Of a stretch of DNA of 33,581 bases, positions 24,182 through 31,210 are shown in pieces. The notes beneath the pieces are model-generated. The model was given only the letters and a program-made list of their open reading frames with translations. It ran no database searches and was not told the origin of the DNA. Each line of letters opens with the position of its first letter. Positions within the stretch are counted from its first letter, which is position 1. Position numbers and translations under genes: made by a program. The stretch comes from Pseudomonas guariconensis (lineage in GTDB: Bacteria; Pseudomonadota; Gammaproteobacteria; Pseudomonadales; Pseudomonadaceae). Location: assembly GCF_900102675.1 (NCBI RefSeq), contig NZ_FMYX01000019.1:1-33581 (forward strand). Direction: 5' to 3'.

Positions 24182-24314
24182 GGTGGGCCTCGTCAGATAG
24201 ACGCTTGTGACTGCGAAAACACCACAGGGTTCTCGCAAGCACTTGATATCGAATGATAATGCTTTCTATCACTGGCGCCGAGTGTACGCCATCGCAAAGA
24301 CTCTCGGCAGTGGA

Positions 24315-24944
24315 TCAAAGACTGATACCGACATCGAAGACAATGCTGCGCCCCAGGTTCCCGCGCAGAAAATCCGGTGCGTCGGGGTGGGCGAACAGCA
24401 CCCGGGCGAACGTCGGCCCCACCAGCGACAGCGAGCGCCACCCCTGGCGCAGGTATTCGGTAGGCGGCGGGAAGTGGCTGTTGAGGTCCAGCACTTCGCG
24501 CTTGAGGCTGGCGAAGGCGATGATATCCAGCTCGCTCAGATCCAGCCCGCGTTCCCGATAGTTGTGCGCCTTCTTGCGCAGCGTCGGGGCCAGGCGCCCG
24601 AGCAGCTCCTGGGCGCTGATCCGCCTTGGCCGCGCCTCGCGACGCACCAGCTGGCTCAGGGAAAACGCACTGCGCCGGCGTTGCAGCTCCTCGCGCCATT
24701 CGTCATTGAGCCGGCGCCCTTCATCGAGCACGAAGAACACCTCGAAGGCGGCATCACGAAACAGCACGTCAGGCGGCTCCTGGCCCGCCGGTGTGAAGTC
24801 CTCGCTGCGATAAGCGATGTTCAAGCCTTGCAACAGGCGCTGGCACACCCAACGCTCTCGTTCCCATTTACGGGCGTTGGAGAGAAAGGCATTGGCTTGT
24901 TCGGCCTGGATGGTGAGCAGGCGCAGGTAGTCTGAGTCATCCAT
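24315..24944 (-). CDS. DUF1780 family protein
   Basis: A 209-residue soluble protein starting MDDSDYLRLL that I recognise as DUF1780, conserved in Pseudomonas. Visible traits are many Arg/Glu residues, WERERWVCQRLLQGLNI, EPPDVLFRDAAFEVFFVLDEGRR and GLDLSELDIIAFASLKR. The PDV...FEV...LD arrangement recalls restriction-endonuclease-like folds, but this is only an impression. The upstream in-frame extension to 25100 overlaps the divergent plus-strand gene and lacks family similarity. The cellular role is unknown. Confidence 0.85.
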   Translation of the reverse strand: MDDSDYLRLLTIQAEQANAFLSNARKWERERWVCQRLLQGLNIAYRSEDFTPAGQEPPDVLFRDAAFEVFFVLDEGRRLNDEWREELQRRRSAFSLSQLVRREARPRRISAQELLGRLAPTLRKKAHNYRERGLDLSELDIIAFASLKREVLDLNSHFPPPTEYLRQGWRSLSLVGPTFARVLFAHPDAPDFLRGNLGRSIVFDVGISL

Positions 24945-25074
24945 GGGAACAAGCTTAGTCGCTAATCCATGACGGTAAGATGCTGTTTGTGCGCAGGAAA
25001 CCGGTGGCAGAACGATAGCCTCGGCAATCGGGTGTAGACTCGGCGTATCCGCGACCGTCCGAAGGAGCGAACCG

Positions 25075-25758
25075 GTGATCAGTGCGCAGGTCCTGTCCAC
25101 CGCCAGCCTGACCCTGGGTTGGCTCGGCTATGTGCCCCTGTTGGTATGGGCCCTGAGCCGCACGCGTTGGGTCGAGTTGTTCAGTGATAGCCGTCGCCAG
25201 CATTTATTGTTTGGCACGGTCTTCGGCTTGTTCGTGCTGTGGTTGGTCCGGCGGGATTTCGACACAGGCGTCTCCTACCACTTCATCGGTATGACTGCGG
25301 TGACCCTGTTGCTGGACTGGCCGCTCGCGGTTCTCGGCGGTTTCCTCGCCCAACTCGGGTTGCTGGCGCTGGGCCGACAGGACCTGGCCGCCCTGGGCGT
25401 CAACGGCCTGTTGATCATCGGCCTGCCGGTGCTGGTCACGGAGGTCTGCGCGATCCTGGTCGAGCGCGCCCAGCCGCGTAACCTGTTCGTCTATATCTTC
25501 TCTGGATTTTTCGCCGCGGCGTTGTCGGCCTTGCTGTGCGTCCTGGCTGGGCTTGGCCTGCTCTGGCTGGATGGACGTTTCGCCATGCCGGAATGGCTGT
25601 CGGACTTCATTGGCTACCTGTGGTTGATCATCTTCCCCGAGGCTTTTATCAATGGGACGGTGATCAGTGCTTTAGTGGTGTTTTGTCCGGAGTGGTTGGA
25701 GACGTTCAATCGCACCCGATATTTACAGGCGCCTTGGAATGATGACGAGAGGCGTTGA
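25075..25758 (+). CDS. CbiM-like membrane protein (energy-coupling factor transporter permease family)
   Basis: A 227-residue integral membrane protein with about six hydrophobic segments. I recognise it as the Pseudomonas protein usually annotated as energy-coupling factor ABC transporter permease (CbiM-like). CbiM proteins are substrate-binding components for Co or Ni uptake. No ATPase (CbiO) or CbiN/Q gene is adjacent, and the N-terminal metal-binding Met-His start of true CbiM is not seen. The substrate and even a transport role are therefore uncertain. The start is GTG, with GAAGGAG eight bases upstream. It is divergent from DUF1780. Confidence 0.72.
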   Translation: MISAQVLSTASLTLGWLGYVPLLVWALSRTRWVELFSDSRRQHLLFGTVFGLFVLWLVRRDFDTGVSYHFIGMTAVTLLLDWPLAVLGGFLAQLGLLALGRQDLAALGVNGLLIIGLPVLVTEVCAILVERAQPRNLFVYIFSGFFAAALSALLCVLAGLGLLWLDGRFAMPEWLSDFIGYLWLIIFPEAFINGTVISALVVFCPEWLETFNRTRYLQAPWNDDERR

Positions 25759-25930
25759 ATAGTTATCGCCGGTAGTCAGTTCTTGTTTGATAGTTCCAAC
25801 AGTGTCTGTAGTACGTTTCCTTGTTTGACCTTTTACTGCGCTTGCGCCGTTGCCGCGTGCTTCATACGTCCCTACTCTCGATCAGCTGTTGGTGCTGAAT
25901 AATTAAGGGAAATACGTATGAGGTACATGA

Positions 25931-26899
25931 GTGTCTGAAGCCCGGTCGTTTATCAATCTTGAAACCAAAAATTACGAATCGCTTAAATCAGAGTTGATGA
26001 TTTCACGAAATCAACTCGCGAAATTCGATGTGTTAAATGCGCATCTTGCCGGCGGTGTGGTGATAAAAGGTGAGCTGGTGATTCTCGGTGATCCTTCTAC
26101 TCCAAACTGCACCAGCCATGAGGCCTTTCTGATGGCCGAGGCTGCAAACATCCACACCGATCTGGCCCGCAATGGTCCAGATGACTTCCTTATCCAGAAC
26201 TTTGACTTCATTAAAGGCTTGCTGGCCCACGCTTCAATGGGGGTGGGCATGGCTAGTGATGCCTGGAGCAGGCATCTGGAGAGCATCAAGAAAACACTTC
26301 AGGAAATAGAAAAGCTTTATCAGGACTTTCTGAGGGATGGATGTGGCAACCGGCGTGATAGGTTTTATGTAAAGCGCGCGGATTTATTTGCGAGGTTGAG
26401 GCAGCAACTGCGCTTCTTCGCCTCCTTTGGCTCGGGGTTGCGGGGGGACGGATCGATAAAAAGCCGGTTGGGTATTTCCACGAAGAGCTTTTTGCACACC
26501 GGTGAAATACCTGGGTATGCCGAAAAGGTCGCGGGTGTGGTGCGGGCGTCGAATCTGCTCAAGAAGGGGACCTACCTAGCCATGACAATCGAGGTGGGTT
26601 CCACGGCATTGTCTATTAATAAAGCCTGCACCTTGGGACGTGAGGAGGAATGCCGTAAAGCCAAATATGTAGAAGGCGGAGCGCTGGTCGGTGGTGTCGG
26701 TGGAGGCTGGGGGGGAGGCATTCTCGGCGCCGGTGGCGCTTCATACATATGTGCCGCACTCGGGATTTCTTCATTGGGCACAGGCGCATTGGTTTGTTCA
26801 GTTCTGGGGGGAGCGGTAGGAGGAACAATAGGAGGGATGAGCGGGAGCGAGTTGGGCGAGGCACAAGGTCTCAAGTTATATGAGGGGGGAGGGCTTTGA
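25931..26899 (+). CDS. Putative pore-forming toxin/effector with glycine-rich C-terminus
   Basis: A 322-residue protein of no family I can name with certainty. It starts at GTG, with GAGGT six bases upstream (25920-25924). Residues ~1-100 are soluble, with an IKGELVILGDPSTPNCT stretch. Residues ~107-170 are helical and charged, without a signal peptide. Residues ~249-302 form two hydrophobic, strongly glycine-rich segments (VGGVGGGWGGGILG and VLGGAVGGTIGGMSG), like glycine-zipper hairpins of pore-forming or type VI secretion toxins. Base composition is clearly more AT-rich than the flanks. The next gene, a small two-helix membrane protein, starts inside its stop codon. This suggests an effector-immunity pair; the function is inference only. 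Confidence 0.6.
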   Translation: MSEARSFINLETKNYESLKSELMISRNQLAKFDVLNAHLAGGVVIKGELVILGDPSTPNCTSHEAFLMAEAANIHTDLARNGPDDFLIQNFDFIKGLLAHASMGVGMASDAWSRHLESIKKTLQEIEKLYQDFLRDGCGNRRDRFYVKRADLFARLRQQLRFFASFGSGLRGDGSIKSRLGISTKSFLHTGEIPGYAEKVAGVVRASNLLKKGTYLAMTIEVGSTALSINKACTLGREEECRKAKYVEGGALVGGVGGGWGGGILGAGGASYICAALGISSLGTGALVCSVLGGAVGGTIGGMSGSELGEAQGLKLYEGGGL

Positions 26900-27264
26900 C
26901 TATCAGTTTCGGGCTAACGATAGGGTTATTGATATTGGGTTCGCTGTGGGTTTCTCTTTGCGTATTGGCATATGTGTCGTGGCGCTATCTAGACTATCTA
27001 GAATCCTTGATGTCGAGAAGCAAATATGTGGTAGAGACTCGAGAGTATTATTCGAATGCAGGGCTGCCGGGGCGAATGATTCGGCTCATCTCAATTTCTT
27101 TGGCGCTGTCTTATTCCAAGATTGGAGTACGTAAAGGATTTGTGAACGCTGAGGATGTAAAAAACTTTCCGCTGCATATAAAAAGAAGATTGCTTTTGCT
27201 GTTGTATTTTCTCCATTTTTCCTTAGCAGCGTTGATTCTCGGTAGTTATCTGACGCCAAGCTGA
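26896..27264 (+). CDS. Small two-helix membrane protein, candidate immunity protein
   Basis: A 122-residue protein with membrane helices at about 5-28 and 98-118 and a basic, soluble middle part. The start is read as TTG at 26896, overlapping the upstream TGA as TTGA and preceded by GGGGGGAGGG. The first ATG (near 27009) would remove the first helix. No family recognised. Tight coupling to the glycine-rich protein and its own inner-membrane topology fit an immunity protein against a pore-former. It shares the lower GC content of its partner. Confidence 0.6.
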   Translation: MTISFGLTIGLLILGSLWVSLCVLAYVSWRYLDYLESLMSRSKYVVETREYYSNAGLPGRMIRLISISLALSYSKIGVRKGFVNAEDVKNFPLHIKRRLLLLLYFLHFSLAALILGSYLTPS

Positions 27265-27336
27265 CCAATTTTCGCTTGCAGATAAAAAAAGAGTCTCTAC
27301 CTCTGTCAAGCAGGGCAGGCGAAGCAGTGCCGCAAA

Positions 27337-27357
27337 GGGGCGCAATGCGCCCCAAAA
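27337..27357 (-). terminator. Probable terminator of the pilC-pilD-coaE-yacG operon
   Basis: A 7-bp G+C stem GGGGCGC-AAT-GCGCCCC (27337-27353) lies 14 bases after the yacG stop. The minus-strand T-run is short (CCCCTTTG), so termination may be partial. It also separates this operon from the convergent toxin-like cassette. Confidence 0.5.
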
Positions 27358-27366
27358 CGCCACCGA

Positions 27367-27567
27367 TCAATGTCTCGGCTCCAGATCCCCGGAATACAAC
27401 TCATCCTCCGACTCTTCCGAAGCCGGAATCTTATGCTCCTCAGCCGCCCACGCGCCCAGGTCGATCAGCTTGCAACGATCAGAACAAAACGGCCGAAACG
27501 GGCTTTTCTCGCTCCATTCCACAGGGGCCCCGCAAGTCGGGCAGTCAACGGTCAATGGCTGGCTCAT
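27367..27567 (-). CDS. yacG: DNA gyrase inhibitor YacG (zinc protein)
   Basis: A 66-residue zinc protein. Four cysteine ligands are visible: C9 and C12 (VDCPTCG) and C28 and C32 (FRPFCSDRCKL). The family signature FRPFCSxRCxxIDLGxWAxEE follows, and then an acidic tail. E. coli YacG binds GyrB and inhibits gyrase. It starts in the coaE stop (ATGA overlap), last gene of the pilC-pilD-coaE-yacG operon, which is conserved in Pseudomonas. Confidence 0.96.
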   Translation of the reverse strand: MSQPLTVDCPTCGAPVEWSEKSPFRPFCSDRCKLIDLGAWAAEEHKIPASEESEDELYSGDLEPRH

Positions 27568-28187
27568 GGCTGGCCTCCTCGTAAAGTCAGGTAAAAGTGA
27601 TGCAGACGATCGATCTGCTCATGCAACCAGCCCAGATCTCGGTCGTTGACCACCACGTCATCGGCATGGCGCAACCGCTCCTCGCGGGCGGCCTGGGCCT
27701 TGAGAATCGCCTGCACCTGTTCCGGGCTGGTGTTGTCGCGGGCCAGGGTGCGTTGGATCTGCAGCTCCTGTGGCGCATCGATCACCAGCACACGCTGGGT
27801 CTTCGCGATCTGGCCGGACTCCACCAGCAGCGGCGACACATAGATCGCATAAGGCGATTCCGCCTTGGCCAGGTAGCTGAAGATTTCCTGGCCGATCAGC
27901 GGATGCAGCAACGCCTCCAGCCATTGGCGCTGGGCGGGGTCTGCGAAGATCAGCTTGCGCAGGGCTGCGCGGTCGAGCTGGCCGTCTTCCTGCAATACGC
28001 CTGCACCGAAACGCTCCACGATGCTCGCCAGCGCCGGCCGGCCAGGCTCCACGACCCAACGCGCCGCCTGGTCGGCGTCGACCAGATGTACACCCAGCTC
28101 GACGAACCGCTCGGCCGCAGCGCTTTTGCCGCTGCCGATACCGCCGGTGAGCCCGAGAATCCAGGGGGTAAATGCCGCAGTGGTCAT
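27564..28187 (-). CDS. coaE: Dephospho-CoA kinase
   Basis: A 207-residue P-loop kinase that performs the last step of coenzyme A synthesis, phosphorylating dephospho-CoA. The Walker A GGIGSGKS is at residues 15-22, with the following HLVDADQAAR and FADPAQRQWLEALLHP motifs of CoaE. Normal length (~200). Its ATG overlaps the pilD stop by one base (TGATG), and its stop overlaps yacG. The pairing of a prepilin peptidase with coaE and yacG is a common proteobacterial arrangement. Confidence 0.97.
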   Translation of the reverse strand: MTTAAFTPWILGLTGGIGSGKSAAAERFVELGVHLVDADQAARWVVEPGRPALASIVERFGAGVLQEDGQLDRAALRKLIFADPAQRQWLEALLHPLIGQEIFSYLAKAESPYAIYVSPLLVESGQIAKTQRVLVIDAPQELQIQRTLARDNTSPEQVQAILKAQAAREERLRHADDVVVNDRDLGWLHEQIDRLHHFYLTLRGGQP

Positions 28188-29053
28188 CAGTGTCCAAACA
28201 GTTGCAGGTAGGAGACGTACATTTCATCACCCCAGAGCACTGCGATCCAGCCCGCAATGGCCAGATACGGCCCAAACGGCATGGCCGACCCCATCGATGC
28301 TCGGCGCAAGCGCAACAGGCACAGCCCAATCACCGCCCCCACCACCGATGACATTACCAGCGTCAACGGCAATACCTGCCAACCGCCCCAGGCGCCGATC
28401 AAGGCCAGCAACTTGAAGTCGCCATAGCCCAGCCCTTCCTTGCCAGTGAGCAGCTTGAATAGCCAATACACCCCCCAAAGGCTCAGATAGCCGATGGCCG
28501 CACCCCAGAGCGCATCGGGCAAAGGCGTGAACAGGCCAAAGGCATTGCACAACAGCCCCAGCCAGAGCGTGGGCATCACCAGTACGTCGGGCAGCAGTTG
28601 GTGGTCTGCATCGATCAAGCTCAGGCTCAGCAGGCACCAGGTCAACAACAGGGCGAACAACGCTTGCAGCGACGGCCCGAAATGCCAGGCCACCACTATC
28701 GAAAGCACTGCACAGCCCAGCTCCACCAACGGATAACGTGCATCGATGGCAACCTTGCACGCCGAGCAGCGACCGCGCAGCCACAGATAGCTCAGTACCG
28801 GGATGTTCTCCCAGGCGCGAATGCGATGGCCGCAATGGGAGCAGCGCGAGGCCGGCAGGCACAGGTCGAAGCGCTCATGCGTCACCACCGGCAGGCCCAG
28901 CACCTCCTGCGCCTCGCGCTGCCACTGACGCTCGAGCATGATCGGCAAGCGATACGCCAGCACATTGATGAAGCTGCCGAGCAACAGCCCTAGCAGCCCG
29001 GCGAAGGTCAGAAACAGCACCGGCTGATTGGCGAAAACAATCCAAAGATTCAT
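28187..29053 (-). CDS. pilD: Prepilin peptidase / N-methyltransferase PilD
   Basis: A 288-residue inner-membrane bifunctional enzyme that cleaves prepilin leaders and methylates the new N-terminus. It serves type IV pilins and usually also type II secretion pseudopilins. The zinc-binding cysteines C71/C74 and C96/C99 lie in the cytoplasmic loop. The aspartyl protease pair is D148 (SLIDADHQLLPD) and D212 (GYGDFK). Length and spacing match P. aeruginosa PilD (290). The start at 29053 lies one base after the pilC stop; the in-frame upstream extension was not used. Confidence 0.97.
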   Translation of the reverse strand: MNLWIVFANQPVLFLTFAGLLGLLLGSFINVLAYRLPIMLERQWQREAQEVLGLPVVTHERFDLCLPASRCSHCGHRIRAWENIPVLSYLWLRGRCSACKVAIDARYPLVELGCAVLSIVVAWHFGPSLQALFALLLTWCLLSLSLIDADHQLLPDVLVMPTLWLGLLCNAFGLFTPLPDALWGAAIGYLSLWGVYWLFKLLTGKEGLGYGDFKLLALIGAWGGWQVLPLTLVMSSVVGAVIGLCLLRLRRASMGSAMPFGPYLAIAGWIAVLWGDEMYVSYLQLFGH

Positions 29054-29054
29054 G

Positions 29055-30263
29055 TCAGACCAAGTTACCCAGCTGGAAGATCGGCAGATACATGGCGACC
29101 ACCAGGCCACCCACCACCACCCCAAGGACCAGCACGATGGTCGGCTCCAACAGGCCGGTCAACTGGTCGAGTGCCTGGTTGACCTGTTCCTCATAATGGG
29201 CCGCGGCCTTGTTCAGCATCTGGTCCAGCGTGCCACTGGACTCACCGATCGCCGCCAACTGCACCAGCATCGGCGGAAACAACCCATCCGCTTCCATCGC
29301 CTGATGCAGCCCCTGGCCGTTGCCCATGGCCTGGCGCAGCCGCCCAATCGCCTGTTCATGCACCGGCCCACCGCTCACCGCCGCCACCGTGCCCAGCGCA
29401 TCGAGCAGCGGCACCCCAGCCCCATAGGCCGTGCCCAGGCTGCGGGAAAATCGCGCCAACGCCGCTTCGGCCAGCAACGTGCCGAGCACAGGCAAGCGCA
29501 ACACCTGGCGAGATATCCACAGGCGGGCAGGGGCATGGCGTTGATACAGCTGGCGCAACGACACACCCAACATCACAAGCGCGCCCAGCAACCACGGCGC
29601 ATGCCGACCCAGCGCTGTGGATAAGTCGATCACCCACTGCGTGAACGGGGGCAGCGCCGAATCGAAACTGGCGAACAACCCCTGAAACCGCGGCACGACC
29701 TCCAGCAACAACAACGCCGATACCCCCAAGCCCGTCAGCAACAGCAGCAGCGGATACAGCATCGCCTTGCGCACCCGCCGCTGCAGCGCCCGGCGCCGCT
29801 CCAGCAGGTTGGCGAGTTGCTCGAGCTGCCGATCCAGCGTGCCGGACTGCTCACCCACCCGCACCAGGTTGCAATACAACCGGTCGAACCACCTCGGGTG
29901 ACGCTGCAGCGCATCGGCCAGGCCCAGCCCTGCGCCCACATCCTGTTGCAATTGCGTCAGCAGCCGCCCCAGGTGTTCATCCCCACCGCTGCGCCCCATC
30001 ACCTCGAATGCCTGCAACAGCGGCACCCCGGCCCTGAGCAAGGTCGCCAGTTGCCGGCTGAAGCCCGCCGCATCCGCCTTGCCGCGCCCAGCGGGCCAGC
30101 GCCACTGCACCCGGCTCGCCGGCCGCACGCGGGCAGCGCGGATGCCCTGGCGCAGCAACTCGGCCCGCACGAACGCCTGGCTGCGCCCCTCGGTGCGGCC
30201 ATTGATCTTGTTGCCGTTGATGGTGGTGCCTTCCCAGGCGTACATGCGTGTCGAATGGCTCAT
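29055..30263 (-). CDS. pilC: Type IV pilus inner-membrane platform protein PilC
   Basis: A 402-residue protein of the PilC/GspF family with two T2SSF domains (about 66-188 and 268-390), each showing FSRQLATLLRAGVPLLQA / FSRSLGTAYGAGVPLLDA and a GExSGTLD motif. Three membrane helices lie near 167-187, 215-240 and 373-393. PilC couples the assembly ATPase to pilin insertion. In P. aeruginosa the ATPase gene pilB lies between pilA and pilC; here pilC faces pilA directly and no pilB is present in the window. First gene of the pilC-pilD-coaE-yacG operon. Confidence 0.95.
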   Translation of the reverse strand: MSHSTRMYAWEGTTINGNKINGRTEGRSQAFVRAELLRQGIRAARVRPASRVQWRWPAGRGKADAAGFSRQLATLLRAGVPLLQAFEVMGRSGGDEHLGRLLTQLQQDVGAGLGLADALQRHPRWFDRLYCNLVRVGEQSGTLDRQLEQLANLLERRRALQRRVRKAMLYPLLLLLTGLGVSALLLLEVVPRFQGLFASFDSALPPFTQWVIDLSTALGRHAPWLLGALVMLGVSLRQLYQRHAPARLWISRQVLRLPVLGTLLAEAALARFSRSLGTAYGAGVPLLDALGTVAAVSGGPVHEQAIGRLRQAMGNGQGLHQAMEADGLFPPMLVQLAAIGESSGTLDQMLNKAAAHYEEQVNQALDQLTGLLEPTIVLVLGVVVGGLVVAMYLPIFQLGNLV

Positions 30264-30286
30264 GCAAACGTCCTTAATTGCCGCCC

Positions 30287-30311
30287 CGACAAGCCCCGTA
30301 ACAGCTTGTCG
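30287..30311. repeat. Inverted repeat in the pilC leader
   Basis: Perfect 8-bp arms CGACAAGC (30287-30294) and GCTTGTCG (30304-30311) in the 218-base spacer between pilC and pilA. Could be a leader hairpin or an operator. A second imperfect hairpin GCCCGGTCA / TGACGGGC lies at 30362-30380. I see no convincing sigma-54 or sigma-70 promoter for pilA. Confidence 0.4.
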
Positions 30312-30481
30312 CGTCCCTGACCGGGCGGGTTTCCCTGTTGATCACTAGAGTAGTCCAGCGAGCCCGGTCACCTGACGGGCAGGGGTGACAAAAGGTGTCG
30401 GTTCGGCTCTACTGCGCCCCTGTCTGCCCGGGGGCCGAGACTGCAACCCAGGCATAGCCGTATCAACAAGGAAAAGCGTTC

Positions 30482-30892
30482 ATGAAAGGGCAACGGGGCA
30501 TCACCCTGATCGAGCTGATGATTGTCGTGGCGATCATCGGCATCGTGGCGACCATCGCCATACCCATGTACACCAACCAGCAAGCTCGCGCCAAAGCTGG
30601 CGCCGGCCTTGCGGAAATCTCCGCACTCAAGACCGCAATGGAACTGCGCCTGAACGAAGGCAAGGACGTCACCGACGTCACCGCCCTCGGTGGCCAGCCC
30701 AGCACCGCCCACTGCGCCATCACCGCCCGCGGCACCGCCGCCGATGGCACGGCCAGCATCACCTGCACCCTCGCTGACGCCCCCGCCAACGTGCTCGGCA
30801 AAACCCTCACGCTCACCCGCTCCGCCACCGGCTGGACGTGCAGCACCAACGTCGAAGCAGACCTCGCCCCGACCGGGTGCAAGGCCTCCTGA
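30482..30892 (+). CDS. pilA: Type IV major pilin PilA
   Basis: A 136-residue type IVa pilin. Leader MKGQRG (6 residues), mature start I-T-L-I-E with Glu at +5, then the conserved helix (LMIVVAIIGIVATIAIPMYTNQQARAKAGAGLAE). Four cysteines in the C-terminal half (HCAI, ITCT, WTCS, TGCK) can form the D-loop disulfide and a further one. AAGGAAAA precedes the ATG. It is divergent from pilC and 82 bases before tRNA-Thr, the same pilA-tRNA neighbourhood as in P. aeruginosa. Whether pili are made is doubtful from this locus alone because pilB is absent. Confidence 0.95.
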   Translation: MKGQRGITLIELMIVVAIIGIVATIAIPMYTNQQARAKAGAGLAEISALKTAMELRLNEGKDVTDVTALGGQPSTAHCAITARGTAADGTASITCTLADAPANVLGKTLTLTRSATGWTCSTNVEADLAPTGCKAS

Positions 30893-30974
30893 CCCAGGCG
30901 CCGGGGGAGGGGGAATAAGCGAGGCGAAACAGGCGTTTGCGTAACCGCCACGGCAGTGGTAGCGTTGCGCTCAC

Positions 30975-31050
30975 GCCGGTGTAGCTCAGTCGGTAGAGCA
31001 GCGCACTCGTAACGCGAAGGTCGCAGGTTCGATTCCTGTCTCCGGCACCA
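30975..31050 (+). tRNA. tRNA-Thr (CGT)
   Basis: A 76-nt cloverleaf with acceptor GCCGGTG / CTCCGGC region, D-arm GCTC / GAGC, loop CTCGTAA with anticodon CGT (31008-31010), T-arm GCAGG TTCGATT CCTGT, and encoded CCA. The anticodon stem (GCGCA / CGCGA) has only three consecutive Watson-Crick pairs; positions 31-39 are A-C. Its 3' half is the presumed attachment site for the integrase that follows. Confidence 0.95.
31026..31050 (+). other. Presumed attL (3' end of tRNA-Thr)
   Basis: P4-type integrases usually use the 3' end of a tRNA gene as attachment core, and the int gene begins 160 bases downstream, reading away from the tRNA. I find no second copy of the tRNA 3' end within the window, so the distal att site would be further right. 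Exact core limits cannot be set from this sequence. Confidence 0.5.
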
Positions 31051-31094
31051 GTTCAGGTTCCAGCGAAGGCTACCAAAATCTCTGGAATCCCCGT

Positions 31095-31119
31095 AAACCC
31101 GCCTTCTGGCGGGTTTTTT
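31095..31119 (+). terminator. tRNA-Thr terminator
   Basis: AAACCCGCC-TTCT-GGCGGGTTT stem with T6 tail, 45 bases after the tRNA. It also insulates the integrase gene from tRNA transcription. A weaker outer repeat TTCCAG / CTGGAA (31058-31087) precedes it. Confidence 0.9.
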
Positions 31120-31210
31120 CGTTATGGCGTTCCGTCGGAATCCGACAGCTGCCAGCCGATTTAGGGGTAACGTTTGGGATAAAGTCGATTCGATAAAGGG
31201 GTTTACCCTT

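Noticed and set aside
24249..24272. Fur-box-like sequence (AATGATAATGCTTTCTATC) between the DUF3094 and DUF1780 genes
   Set aside because: About 11 of 19 matches to the Fur consensus by eye, and neither flanking gene has a known iron role. Too weak to call without a matrix score.
29616..29626. DnaA-box-like TGTGGATAA inside pilC, and TTATCCACA near 12225 inside the fimT-like gene
   Set aside because: Single 9-mers inside coding sequence, no cluster and no AT-rich unwinding region; expected by chance.
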